In this document: piece by piece, positions 12,201 to 24,060 of the stretch
Layout of the letters: every line of letters begins with the position of its first letter
Position numbering within the stretch: position 1 is the first letter of the stretch
NCBI RefSeq assembly: GCF_040581485.1
Contig: NC_090131.1
Location: 26,672,532 to 26,736,531 of the forward strand
DNA from: Linepithema humile
Taxonomy: Eukaryota; Arthropoda; Insecta; Hymenoptera; Formicidae
Length of the DNA stretch: 64,000 bases
Direction: 5' to 3'
The notes under the pieces: model-generated
The model's database searches: none
What the model was told of the DNA's origin: nothing
What the model saw: only the letters and a program-made list of their open reading frames with translations
Program-made: the position numbers and the translations under genes

Positions 12201-15200
12201 CGAGTCGTGACTCACAGATCGCGGACAAAGGTCGCTGACGAAGCGATTTTCTTCTTTGTGTATTATTCATCCGTATTAAAGAGCGAGTAATTACTTTTCC
12301 GATACGGAAGTGTTCTGCATTTAATTACTTCTCAGCGTTTATTCATGCGACAACGCGACGGTCGGAGAAAGCGGCGGGAAGACGTAATTGTTTCGCCGAA
12401 ACAAAACGATATTTCACACCACGCCGGGCGGCCCTTCGCTACGAACAATTTAACACGCGTCATGTCGGCACCTTTGATCGGTTTAAAGAGCGTTCCGATG
12501 ACAAAGTCCAGTCTCTCACGCAGAAAAAAGACGGAAAAGAAACGCAGAAGAAGCGGAAACAAAGATCGCTCTTATTTCTTCTCACGAAGCCGAAAAGCAT
12601 GTTAAAGGGATTCGAGACTATTGTGCACGAAAACATGCATTGCATAATGGAGAAAACGAACGGGAAGAATCAGAGGAGTCACGCTAAACATGACCTAGGC
12701 GGAATGGCTCGTTGCGAGAATCCGCGGAAGTGAAATCGACGCGAATAGTGAATCATCGATTCTAAGTGTAATGAGCCGCTGACGTCAAATTCAACACTCG
12801 TGTGTTCCAAATGAGTGACTCACGTCACTCTTCGGTGCTCTTAAGCACTCGAATGTTTTTTTCCGATAATCATAAACTTCCGACGCTATCATTCGCGACT
12901 TCCCGAATAGTCATCGCCCGGCAATACGACGGCGCCATGATAATCTCGAATAATGCCGGCAAATGCATAAAATATTTTATTCATGTCGACTGAATCTTGT
13001 CAGATGTCTCGTGTTGTATAAGGTATCGTTTCAACGTTCTTACATTAAGATAAGAATTTATCTACTTTTGAGCAATCGAAAGATCAATATGTGATTTGTA
13101 AAGTGGGCGCGGACAAAACTCACGCAATCACCGGACAAAATCACCGCAAGCTGCGAAAAATTGTTTTAATAAAACGTACAAAATTTTAGATTATTCATTG
13201 CGCAACTTGCAAATAATAAAAATAAATGGACGCATTCATCAATTTGTAAAATTCATTAGTTACTTACATAACTTGTTGACAACATTAAATAATAAAGAAT
13301 AAAAATTTATCATAACTATTTAAAATTTCATACGTGCGAGCGATATAATTACGTAAGTAACTCACTGCTTGTAGAAAATAAACATGCCGTATGTTCGCAT
13401 AATATATCAGTCGCATATCTTATACTTTATTTGCGAGTGATGCATGACTTTATTAGCCGACAGTTTCGCGAGTTATCGGCCTGCAACATTCGTCCGACCG
13501 TCGACGTGGAATTTAATATTTCATGCCGTCGTGTACGACTATTTTTCCACGCGAGTAAGCTTGCGCGCGCAAAGAGAGAAGCCGACACAGTAGCCGCACT
13601 GTTCCTCGCGGAATTTGAAGAATTCGTACCGCGCTTAAAATGCGACTTCCACCTTTGGCATTGACGGTGCGCCGATAATTGGTCGCGAGAAAATGACAAC
13701 ACGAGGACAAAGACGCAGGACGACGGACGGATGGGCGCGAGTTCTCAGATCGTAGAGAACTGCTCCATTAAATCCACCCCCCCCCCTCCCCTCCCCTGCA
13801 ATCCAATCTAATCGAGAATCGGGAATTGCGCGGTTCATTGTCTGACGCCGTGGTATTGATTAAAAATCGAGCCGACAATTGGCACACTGACGCGTATGCT
13901 CGCGCGATTAAATTAACGGGACGCATCGCGCGGGACAACAGCGTAGTTGGAAAAGTGACATGGGAGTTTTTTTTTATTATTTTCCGCTCCCTGTTTCTCC
14001 TTTCTCCAGACGTATGTATATTTATAATTCGCAGCATTGTTCTAACCGGGTTAATAGTTAAATCAAAACGCGCCGTGTGTATCGCGAATAATCGCGACGC
14101 TACTCTCGCTACTCCAATGTGCGCGCGCCGTTCACCCCTTTTGCTGACGCGAACAATGACTGAGTTTCAATGACGCGGTGCAAAAGAGAACCAAACGACC
14201 GAGGACGCAGTGCCCGCGATTGGCAGATTGAAATACAGCGATACTCGACGCTGTCAAGCGGCCGGATCGGTAACTCGAGCGAACTTATTAGCCGCTCTGC
14301 GACCCAAGTCCCGTAAGAAGATATATCCGTCGCCTGACTCATCAATTCGAGATACCTCATTTACTCATAAGGGATAATCGCACTGATAACGCAGCCTCCA
14401 TTAAATCGTCACACGCGGCAAGAGCGATTGCCGTGATTGCTCGATAAAGTATTATTCAAATTTCCTCGGTGCATAAATAAATTTAAAAGTTGAATCAATT
14501 GGAATTTATTTTGAAAAGAATATTTTGAGATTTATAATTTAAATCCAGCTGTTGCAAAAATTTCTATAATAACTTCTCGGAAAATGTCGGAATAATATTT
14601 TTCCGCAACAACGATAAATTCGGAGCTTTCGCGAATCTCGCAGGACGAGAATGTTCAGACGGCTCACTCGAGCATGTATTTCCCGCGGAGGCACTTTGTA
14701 TTCTTAGTGAGTATGCATTATGCGAAACAAAACGTTCCCGGTGGGCTAAAATATGTTTGCCGTTACGTCAAAATGTTATAAAATTATCGTGCATTTTTGT
14801 AAATTCTTGCAAACGGTAATGAAATTATTATCGTATAGGATCAGTTTACGCCGACGTCCTGTTAAGCTAAAGCAATTCTCGACAGGATTGCGAATGGCGA
14901 TTAAAAGTGGCTCATTTCATCGCACTTCATCTTATCTTAACCGCGGAACCCCGCCATGTGTCGAGAAAGGATTAATTATACACGTAATTAAGGAGCTAAG
15001 CGTGGGAATCGAACCGACAAAGGATGCACGTATATGCCGTAGGATAAACACACGTACATGCCGTTCTTACAGCCTGAGAATTGGCTCCGGAACGTGCATT
15101 GTACGGAGCTGAGAAAGGAATCGGCCACGTTTTTGACATTTTCATGTCTCCTTCGGAAGCGATCTTTCAGTTACATCGCAAATAAGCCGTTGTTTTGCTA

Positions 15201-18200
15201 CCTAGCTCTGCGATATCTTGCGAACCAGATTAAATACCAGTCGCCACTTAGCGATTAATGGTATGTTAAGGTGAAACAATGGCAAGAGAGCATTCACTGT
15301 GTAGACATAATTGTCGCGCGGCTTAAACTATATTTACTTGGTTAATTATAATGGAATACCAAAGGTATTCAGCCAAAAGTATGGCAGCTAAGTGCAGCTG
15401 CGTAGCATAACGAAATCAGATTATTTTGAGTGCACTTTGCGTAACCCAGCGCTTTATGGTTACTTCATGCAAATTTACATTTTATAAAAATAATAATGGG
15501 AATTTGTGAAACCCGCGGAAATTTACTTAGCATTCTGACATTCGATCTTAATTTACAAGTCCATTAATTCTAAAAATAATTTTCAGATCTATCTTCCATT
15601 ATTTAATAACAATATTTCCCCTTTAAAATTAAATCGGTATTTTCTGCAAAAATATGCGACACGGTAGGATTTTTGGCCTTTCCGAATATTTATACGTACA
15701 ACTTCTAATTAGCGCGAGCATTTGAATCTCGAGTTTAAAGTGACACTCGTACAGTCCGCTTTATTGAAGGACTTCACATTTGAACTCGTTTGCCATTTGC
15801 AATAAATGACGACGCATAGACGGCGGGCGCCGGCCGGACCGCAGGCAGAATTCAGAGATTAATTCTGTCCGGCTAGCAAGAAGAGGCTCGTGTGATAAGT
15901 TTTCCCGTCATAACGACCGCATTCATGGCGAGATATTCTCGTTAGTCAAACATACAGCGGAGAGAATTCATCGCGGTCTATATTTTCAACTCACAAGGAA
16001 AACATTATGTATTCTACATCTGCTATGTATTTATATTTGCATTATGTATTTATATGCGCGCTGTATTAGCGGCGAAAAATTGCGGCTGTGTGAGAAATAT
16101 TATACACAAGCGAAAAATATCGCAAGAAACTCGTTTCATAAAGTAAAAGCTAATTTAAAGGGATGTTATTATTTTTCCCGCCCACGTTGTCCTCTCTTAA
16201 TTCATTGTCCTTTCTACGGCGCGTGATATTTATGATAATAATTGTAGTACAATAAAGATAATGTTTTTATGGATTTTTAAAGTTCATAATACAGCTGTGC
16301 TAAATATCCAAAATGTTTATACATTTAAGTGTATCGGCAATAATCCCGCCGCGACTGTTCCTTCGATACGTTGGCTTCAAGATGACGAAAAAAAAAAAAC
16401 TGTTCCTTTATTGATCATAATAAATACAAGGAATAATCCACTGCAAACTTATCATGCATTGTTGTGGCATTGAATTGCCATATTTCCTTGTTGCTATCAT
16501 ATTGCAAAACATTAGTTAGGTTTGCACAACACTTGATTCTTATACTAGTGATGCATTTTTGTAATGTTTTAAGGAACTGCATTATATGTACAAATTGTTT
16601 TGTAAATCAACTGCGCAAAGAAATCGGCATCATGTACAAAACGGCCGGTTACACGCCACTGAGAACCGCTGATCGGGAAAATACGTGCAATACGTGCATT
16701 ATGCGACCTAGGCGCAGTTGCGCAACGATATTACTTTTTAAGCAGCCGATCGCGGTCCGTTTGCTATTCCAGCGGCGTGCAATTGCATAACATTCGCAGC
16801 ACGTCACTACATTGTACCGACGTAGTTGAGCAACAATTGGAGTAGAAGGCATTGTATGGCCTATGAATGATAAGAACGGTCTTTGCGGCAAACCGCGCCT
16901 GTACGGGTCGCCTCGCGTAAAAATTTCAGGAATGCTCGAAAAAGTGCAGGTATGCAAATAATCGCGAGATAATGAGCATTATTTTTGCGGACGGGAACGA
17001 ATACATTCTTATCTCACCTCGCGCTATCAAAACAAACAATGTCGCAAATTAAAACGCTCTATCACAAAGTTGCATTCGTAAATAACGTGTTTGATATCGT
17101 AATAGATTTGTAGTAATATTTGTAAGATAGATGTGTAAGTTCGTGGATAATATAAATGTTAAAATAATCTTTTAATAATGTCTAGTTAAACTTAAAAAAT
17201 TTTAATGATACCACATTCCAGTGTAATAATGCACGCCTTGGTATTGGTGTATTTCAAAAAAAGACGAGTGAAAATGTAGTGAATACCGTTAAAGAGATAC
17301 GATAGTAAAGTTCTCAACATTTATTTCCCGTTGCCGCCTTGCCCCGTCGCGATCGACACCGCGTAGAATATTTCACGCGTGAATGTAGGCGCGCGATTTT
17401 GCATTAATTTCATGCTTGCGAAGCTATGAAACAGTTCTAGCCCGCCTTGCGCGGTTTCACGAGATCCCAAGAATCTCCGGCGCATGAAATGTACTCGTTA
17501 ACAGCCCGCCGGCCACTTCTGTACGGTTGTGCGGCCGTACATACGTGCTTTTACACGGCTACCAGCATGCTTGCTTTTAATAGCCGTTTTAATTATCCGC
17601 GAGAAAGGGCAAAGTGAAATCGAAAACCGTAGAAATCGATTAACAACTAAATCCTCATTCCATCGCCGTAAACTTAAGCAGTATTTAATTAGAAAAAGAG
17701 TTATCGCTTTGATGAAATAAATATAAGTAAAAAGAAGATTGCGAAGAGCGAAGAAATCAAAATGGATTGACGAATTAAACCCGGTATATGATTTCAGCAA
17801 GTGAGGTCATATTGTCCGCGTAAATATTTTCCTTCTCGTTGTAACTACGTACATATCGAATGAACCAGACACCAGTTCACAGCGGTTGGTCTCCCGCTTG
17901 TTTTTGTGAGAGACCAACACCGCGGTTTCTGGATAAGAAAAGAACGGCACGTGCCAACGCGGCGAAACAACGCGTTCGGGTGGCCGCTTGTGCACGTGCT
18001 CCGATATTTATTCCGGACCTTTTCGCATAATCTCTTATAAACACTCACATCGGTAGCAAAGCCATAAAAAGTCACAACTATACATATCGATAATTATAAT
18101 CATGTATATAGAGATACATTTTACAATAAAAATGTTATTCAATGATTTAATTAATTTTCTAGATCCTTATTTTCATGATAAAATAATGAAACTTTTGACG

Positions 18201-21200
18201 TTCATAATAAATGAATAAAATATTCCTTCTTTTTCTGATACTGATTTAATGTTTAAGAATTAAAAATTTCAGATTTCTGGTGTTTTTTTGTCGCTTCTAG
18301 ATTTTTCTAAACCGGCAGTTTCACATTAATCTGCTAATATGAGTAATTGACAATAATAAACTCGAGAAATATGACAAAATAAATATATCCTTTTAATTTC
18401 AATGGCTATCATGGAGTTGTGGTCCTAAAGTTGATTCATTGCGTCAGTTCAATGGTGCGACACGAAAAAATTTGTCGCGTCGACACGGTGAACTGCCTTC
18501 GCTGGCAAGTAAAGCGCAAAATTCCGGAATCAAATGTCGGATAGGAAATACGAATGAAATAGGAGTTCCGAGAGCTCGAATTCACGCATACGTTTTCGCT
18601 TAATCCGCGTCTGGCTCTTTCACTTATTTTTTACTATGTTGTTTCATTTCCAATAATCGACAAAAAATGGTATCTGAAAAATATTACAGAACGCTCCAGG
18701 TTTTGTTACTCGACAGATCTTTTGCAGACAATTTTAATAAAAATTCATAGAAAATGTTATTGCAAAAATTGGTAATAAATATCTGTTGCTTTTAATAATG
18801 TTATATAAAATTTAATTAAAATTTTACTCAATTAACAAAAAATTTGTTGGTAAAAATTAAAAAATTCAATAAACAACGGCCACTTTTGTGTCGAGAAACT
18901 TGATATTAATGTTAAAAACTGAATATTCCGGATATTCATAAAACTTTTCGCTGTTAGTATGCATCATGCCTGTCTAATTTCATATCGTCAATTAAGCATG
19001 CTCATTTACTATTTGCAAAAACAACTCTTAATATATGTACTTTGTTTCTCGTTCAGTAAATATATCTCTCACGGTTATGCTTATGCTGACGTAGATTACA
19101 CACGCTCGAGTGCTTAAGGGTTGAGAGTCATCCTGTCAGGAGCGATGTTGAAAGAGGGTGGTAATCTCTTGGAAAAGCATTGACGCACGTCGCGCATGGA
19201 AATGTCTTTCGCACTTTTGTCTTTTCAACTAGCTGAGTTTCAAGTAAAACGTGAAATCACAAAGACAGGCTCGTACATCACTCTAATTACACTCGTTTTA
19301 CCGCTTTGTCTAGATGTGTAATTTCCTAATTACGATCATTGTCCCCCTTCGTAAAAACACAGTAAGATTGTATTATTCCAGAAAATTATTATTATTATTT
19401 AACATTGACTACCAAATAATTACAGCACAATTTTTTTCATTAAAAAAATAACAAAATTACTAAATTAAAAAAATATAAAAGGAGCGTTTCTATATTTTCT
19501 TATATTAAAATGTATAAAAATTAAATTTGAGATAAGAAATAAATAGCAACAGCAACGAGCGCGAAGAAAGTTAAAGCCATTAAATAACTAAGTACGATAA
19601 ATAACGCACACAAAAAAGTGATTAAATATAAATATAGTGATTACGAGCCGTCTGCCTTGATCAAATATTTCCCACGCTAAAGAAGGAGAAAATAATCCTT
19701 TCCACCCCGCGAGCAGTAACATTTTATCGGGGCTTTAAAACGTGGCGTGTCCGATGATTCAGCACGTACGCAGCGTCACTTTACAGGGGTGGCCCTTAGA
19801 GTGCTCCTTACGCATCATTCGCATGCACTTTCGCCACGCAGGATGTAGGAAGGGGTTGCGCCTCCTCTCGCACGCCGGTAACGCGATCAATAAGATAATT
19901 GAAGACTTTCTCGACAATGTAGCCGACGGAAGGGAGCAATTTTGCTGTTTCGCTCATACTAGCGCAAGGTCATTGTTTTCAAGATTCTCGATCTTTTAGT
20001 TTCGAAATTTTGTTATCCTCGTTTGTGTACACACAATCAAAGAAAAAAAAACACACACAAACAATATGCGATTAACATATTGCGAAAATATTGTGAATAC
20101 AAATCGATAAATTTTCTTTTTCGCGATGATTTACAACGAAAATATACAACAAAATAAACAAGAATCTTGCAAAAATTAATCGATGGTTTAATAAAGACAC
20201 CTCGAATATTCCGAATAAACAGTGAAGCATTGTAAACTGTTTGTTCAAGTTGAAATTAATATTTGCTGAATATTTTTCAGAATATAAACAATCACAATAT
20301 TGCTATAAATTGAACTGTATATCGTGTAAATGGTGAATAATTACGATATTTCAAACCTTGCATATTTGCAAGTAAAAATATCGCAGTGATATGCGTGGAT
20401 AACATTCAGCAAAAATATTTCCAATACAACGAAAAATATTTTCGAATAAAAATAATGGAGCAGCGCCTAAAACAAGCTATCGTTTGCAATATTGAAAATG
20501 TATAACAAAGCTAAACAGAGTGATTAAATACCATCCATCAACTAACTGTACTAACTACAGAATCAATTATTTTCGAGTATTTTTCAATTAATTATCAATT
20601 TAGACTCATTTTGAATTTCATTTAATTTAACGCAACTGTTTTGTTAATTTTTCTTCAAATAATTTAACAGCCAGAGTCTAAAAAAAAATTTTTGATTAAA
20701 ATGAAGTTAACTCGATATCAACGTAAAATCTTAAAATTCAATCTATGAGAAGAGCTGCTTTCTTATTTTCTCTCGCTTCTAAGCAACTAATGGCTCGTTA
20801 TCGGATTTAGCTACATCCTGTACAGACGCGGGAGTGTGCTGGTATTCCGATGGAGCCTCGTTAAATGTTTTCGTACCCGCAGCATGTTCGCCTGAGGTCG
20901 TGTGGAATCCGATATACCGGTATCGGGCACGCAACTTTAAAAAAATGTATATAAAAATGTGTGACATCGCTGCACGGCGACCCAAAAAGTTATTATCGAT
21001 ACCGCAATCATGCGAGTGCATATTTAAACCATTGCCAGTTTCTTAAAGTCAGCTAATTACCTCGATAAACTAATGATTATGTTCGATAGCAATTATTACA
21101 ATTTTTTAAATTATAATTTTCTAAAAATTTCATATTAAAACTAGAACAGTTAAATAGATAGTTTTTTTACTTGCCTGATAATGTCACATTTAATTTCACG

Positions 21201-23518
21201 ATTTATTATTAATCAATTTATTTGTGATAAACATTTTCAAAAATAGCACGTTGGTCGTAAATGAATTAGAACGCCGTAAAAGACAGACATTGGTTATTAC
21301 GTCGCGTGATATTGAAGTAAAAAAACAGAGTATTTAATAAATTGCATTTCCCGATATCACAATAAACCGCGAAGAGTTGACTTGTATCGAGAATTAAGTT
21401 GCCTTTCGATTGGAGTCGCGGAGGCGGGAGAAAAAAGCTCTCGGAAACGAGTCGCAGTCGGCCAACCGTGAAAAGTCTGTCGCGGAGAGTTAGAGTGCAA
21501 TCGCGCGGTAACGAGGTTGATTGCACCTCCAAAAGCCGAGGTAAACGTACTCGCGGTTTGTCTAATTTGTCTCTATGCGAGTTAAAGAGTAATTGCGGCA
21601 ATCGCGAGACTCGCGGTGCTTTGAAGGACGAACACGTGGCTCGCGTAAACATCGTTGCGGTTGATAAATGGACATCGCTTCGATGCGAACACAGAACATC
21701 TTATTATTTCATAATGTAAACGAGTAATGTAAATTTCGAGTTTTGAATTACAAGATAATTACATACCTAATTTGAGCAACGGATTATTTAAACTTTCTTG
21801 CAATACTGAGAAGTAAAATATGGCCGGAATTCTTTTATCAAAAATTATCGGCAACAATTTCGGCTTGTTACCAACGTATGTAATCACCCAATTGTTAATC
21901 AATGTGATAATAACGATAAGCGCTGTTGTTCGTTTTATCAATGCCGCATTCCGTGTTTACATTTGCTAATAGCGCTCATGGGATAATAATGGGATAATAT
22001 TATTAAACAAGTAGACGCTATCAAATCGCGGGACATTATCAATGTTTGAAAATATTCATCTGTAAATACAGTGTATTTAGCTTAACCGCGTCATCCAGAG
22101 ATGCGTGGGCGAGAAGTAATGCATTGATCAAACTTCCTCTGTAAATCGCTGCGCCCGGCTGCACCGCATGTAAATGAACTCTAAATGCGGTTGCCCGTGA
22201 TTTTAATCGGCTGCTCAATTTCATTCGAATCGCTCAACGTTGAAAAAAAAAATATAATACTTCAAAAACAATTTTGTCCAAATACTTTAGTCCAAAATGA
22301 AGAATTTTATTTACTTCCTGTTTCTCTTCAAAATTTTACGTATGTACATATTATATTCAGAGATTTTTAATATATTTATAAGTGGAATGTTTAATAAAAA
22401 AAAAATAAAATAAAAATTAAAATAATATTTGGAATCGCGTCGCAAAAATATCTATGATAAACATCGTCAATGCCAGAACCTGTTCCGGATTACTGATCAC
22501 GACAGCAAATGCGAGATACAGTAAACACAAGGCGCGATGTAACGAGTACCGTGGCGTATAAATGAGCGTGCTTAAACGCACCGTTGCTTACGTACACGTG
22601 CGCAGGCATATCGCCGTATACCGAACCGAGAAGTGACCTGGTCACTAGCGTTCCTGCCGATCGTGATTATGCGCCCGACCCATACACCCGCCCGACCGGT
22701 TCCAAATGCCTAACCTCCCTCGAACGGTTCTCACATGCCACAACAATCGGGGCGAAGGAAAAGCATTCCTCTCTGTTTCTCGTTTTTCGCTTCTATCTAA
22801 GGTCGTCGTAAAAAATGCTGACGTCAAAGATGTTTTCTGATGTACGGATTATCGAGCGATATACGATTGAACTTGTTATGTAGATTTGTGCACATTGCTG
22901 CACACACGTTATTATAATTCCATAATAAATCCGATCCATATAATTCCATATTAATTTCTTGTAATTGTTACTGATTGCAATTCAATGTTTAATTATTATC
23001 CTTCGTAATCGTACTAAAATAAATCTTGACTCCTTAGATATTTCGATAATATTTTTTATTATTTTTGATAACACGGCCAAGATTTGATTTTACTAGAAAA
23101 TTCAAGAATTTCCAAGTTTTATCATTAATCGTAATCAATTCTTCGAACGACTCTTAAACGATGTTGACCCGGCGAGTCAAGATTCATCCCGGGAAATGTT
23201 TCCGAACGCAGCTCCGATTACAGGACTGCAGAGCAGGAGGCGCCGGATGACAGCGGCGGCAGGGCGGCGACACCCGGCGCGTCGTCGGCCTCGCGGCGAG
23301 GTTCAACACGAGGGTGGGTTTCCACGCTGATAAAACCGGCGATCGATAAGAAACCGCGCGCCGCGGCGGCCGGCGTCGCGGCAAACGCTTCGCGGAAAAG
23401 CGAGAAAAACCCGCCATCCCCGGGCGCGACAGATGAATTTTTATAAGAATGCAGATACAGGACTCACCGTTTGGAACTGCTCCAACAGCTCCTGCCGGTC
23501 GTCGATCGCGGTGGCCAT
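27..23518 (-). CDS. Fim: Plastin/fimbrin, actin-bundling protein (complete CDS, 4 exons)
   Basis: Coding exons are 23468-23518, 2459-2889, 993-2211 and 27-242. They join in phase to 638 aa, close to the roughly 630 aa usual for plastins. Plastins cross-link actin filaments into tight parallel bundles in the cytoplasm. Domains in order: an EF-hand region (residues about 14-75), then four calponin-homology domains at about 119-232, 263-364, 384-490 and 506-611, forming two actin-binding modules. Family motifs seen include CPDTIDERTINKK, LGLLWQIIRIGLF, ENCNYAVELGK and ALPEDITEVKPKMVMTVFAC. The first EF loop (DANGDGFINVTE) keeps all calcium ligands, but the second is degenerate. The C-terminus has an Asn-rich tail after FACLM, where vertebrate plastins end within a few residues. 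The chosen Met has a good context (AAAC before ATGG) and gives the family-length N-terminus, although the frame stays open upstream to 23719. The 3' UTR leaves the window after 26 bases. Confidence 0.96.
243..992 (-). other. Fimbrin intron 3, no gene seen
   Basis: A 750-bp AT-rich intron with donor GTAAGA and acceptor TTCCACAG on the minus strand. Short ORFs inside show no family motif. Confidence 0.85.
993..2211 (-). CDS. Fim: Fimbrin coding exon 3 (rest of CH1, CH2, CH3, most of CH4)
   Basis: Residues 161-567. The acceptor is CTTTCAG before TAAAATAATTAAC, and the donor GTAAGA follows GAACAG. The Cys161 codon is split with the previous exon (TG then T). The exon has high third-position GC, which creates long shadow ORFs on the opposite strand. 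Confidence 0.97.
2459..2889 (-). CDS. Fim: Fimbrin coding exon 2 (EF-hands and start of CH1)
   Basis: Residues 18-161. The acceptor TTTCAACAG precedes ATCGATGCGAACGG, and the donor is CTCTG before GTGTGT. The exon encodes the canonical first EF loop, a degenerate second one near residues 54-70, and CH1 from LAFSDWI to DGILLC. Confidence 0.95.
8909..8934. repeat. Perfect inverted repeat, 11-bp arms, 4-bp loop
   Basis: The arms CGTTATCTCGC and GCGAGATAACG flank GCAT. The match is exact. It could be a protein-binding palindrome or cruciform, or simply chance in a 20-kb intron. Confidence 0.9.
13776..13798. repeat. C-rich homopurine/homopyrimidine tract
   Basis: A run of ten C is followed by TCCCC units, inside a CpG-rich block of fimbrin intron 1. 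It is a low-complexity tract that could form G-quadruplex or triplex structure on the other strand. Confidence 0.85.
23468..23518 (-). CDS. Fim: Fimbrin coding exon 1 (N-terminus)
   Basis: Seventeen codons, MATAIDDRQELLEQFQT, ending at donor GTGAGT. They join in phase 0 to IDANGDG and complete the first EF-hand helix. The start is in good context. No in-frame stop occurs upstream before 23719, so an Arg/Lys-rich N-terminal extension cannot be excluded from sequence alone. Confidence 0.88.
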
Positions 23519-24060
23519 GTTTGTCCGAATATATAATCCTTCCGCCTTTCCTTTCTCCGCGGCGGCACCCGGTCGCTGCTTCTCTGTCGCTCCTTTGCGC
23601 CCTTTTGGCTGCCTCTCACTCTTCCGCGTTCGAACCGTCTGTCCTTCTCGGCCCGACGATTCACGTATATGCGGTGGTATACGCCGTGACACAATGCGGC
23701 GCGCAACGTGCGACGGCACTCAACGATCGACGGACAATTTTCTCACTAAATGTCGTCGGGCGAATGCGGGCGAGCGATACTCGACGCACGACGGTCACCG
23801 AAAAGGACGGTTGCTCGGTTTCGACGCGTTTCGGCTACGGATTCGCGGAAAATGCGCTTTTGGGACTGTATCGTCAGCCAGCCTGCCAGAGCCAACGCAC
23901 GACAACGTCCCACCCAGATGGAGTCGCAGTGAACACTGCTGCGGGATACAGTGCTCCAAACACAGCGCGCGCCAGCTGGCCGACCATCGCCGAAAGCATA
24001 CGAACTTCCACGACGCTCTCGGCGGCGATTTGACACATGCTGGCTCTTCGTGTCTCACTT
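23519..24060 (-). promoter_or_regulatory. Fim: CpG-rich 5' leader / promoter region of fimbrin
   Basis: A block of very high CpG and GC lies directly upstream of the fimbrin start codon, continuing the CpG-rich 23.2-23.5 kb segment inside the intron. Several overlapping ORFs on both strands here are by-products of the base composition. No TATA box was assigned, so the transcription start cannot be placed. Confidence 0.4.

Larger units (their letters stand above)
2890..23467 (-). other. Fim: Fimbrin intron 1 (20.6 kb), no gene identified
   Basis: This intron separates the 17-codon first coding exon from the EF-hand exon. It alternates AT-rich stretches (for example 4.7-5.0, 18.1-18.9 and 20.0-20.7 kb) with CpG-rich blocks (about 5.5-5.9, 7.2-7.7, 9.8-10.3, 11.4-11.6, 12.3-12.7, 13.4-14.4 and 21.4-21.7 kb). 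I read the small ORFs on both strands and none showed a recognisable family, conserved motif or convincing exon boundary. Long first introns commonly carry enhancers and alternative promoters. The CpG-rich blocks are where I would look, but nothing in the sequence proves a regulatory role. Confidence 0.8.

Noticed and set aside
12780..12787. TGACGTCA (CRE) palindrome, also near 22819 and 25822
   Set aside because: Single 8-bp consensus sites are expected several times by chance in CpG-rich insect DNA; no clustering was seen.
14985..15025. tRNA-like T-arm (minus strand GGTTCGATTCCC)
   Set aside because: The B-box resembles a tRNA, but the T-stem has a mismatch and no matching acceptor or D-arm was found at the proper distance.
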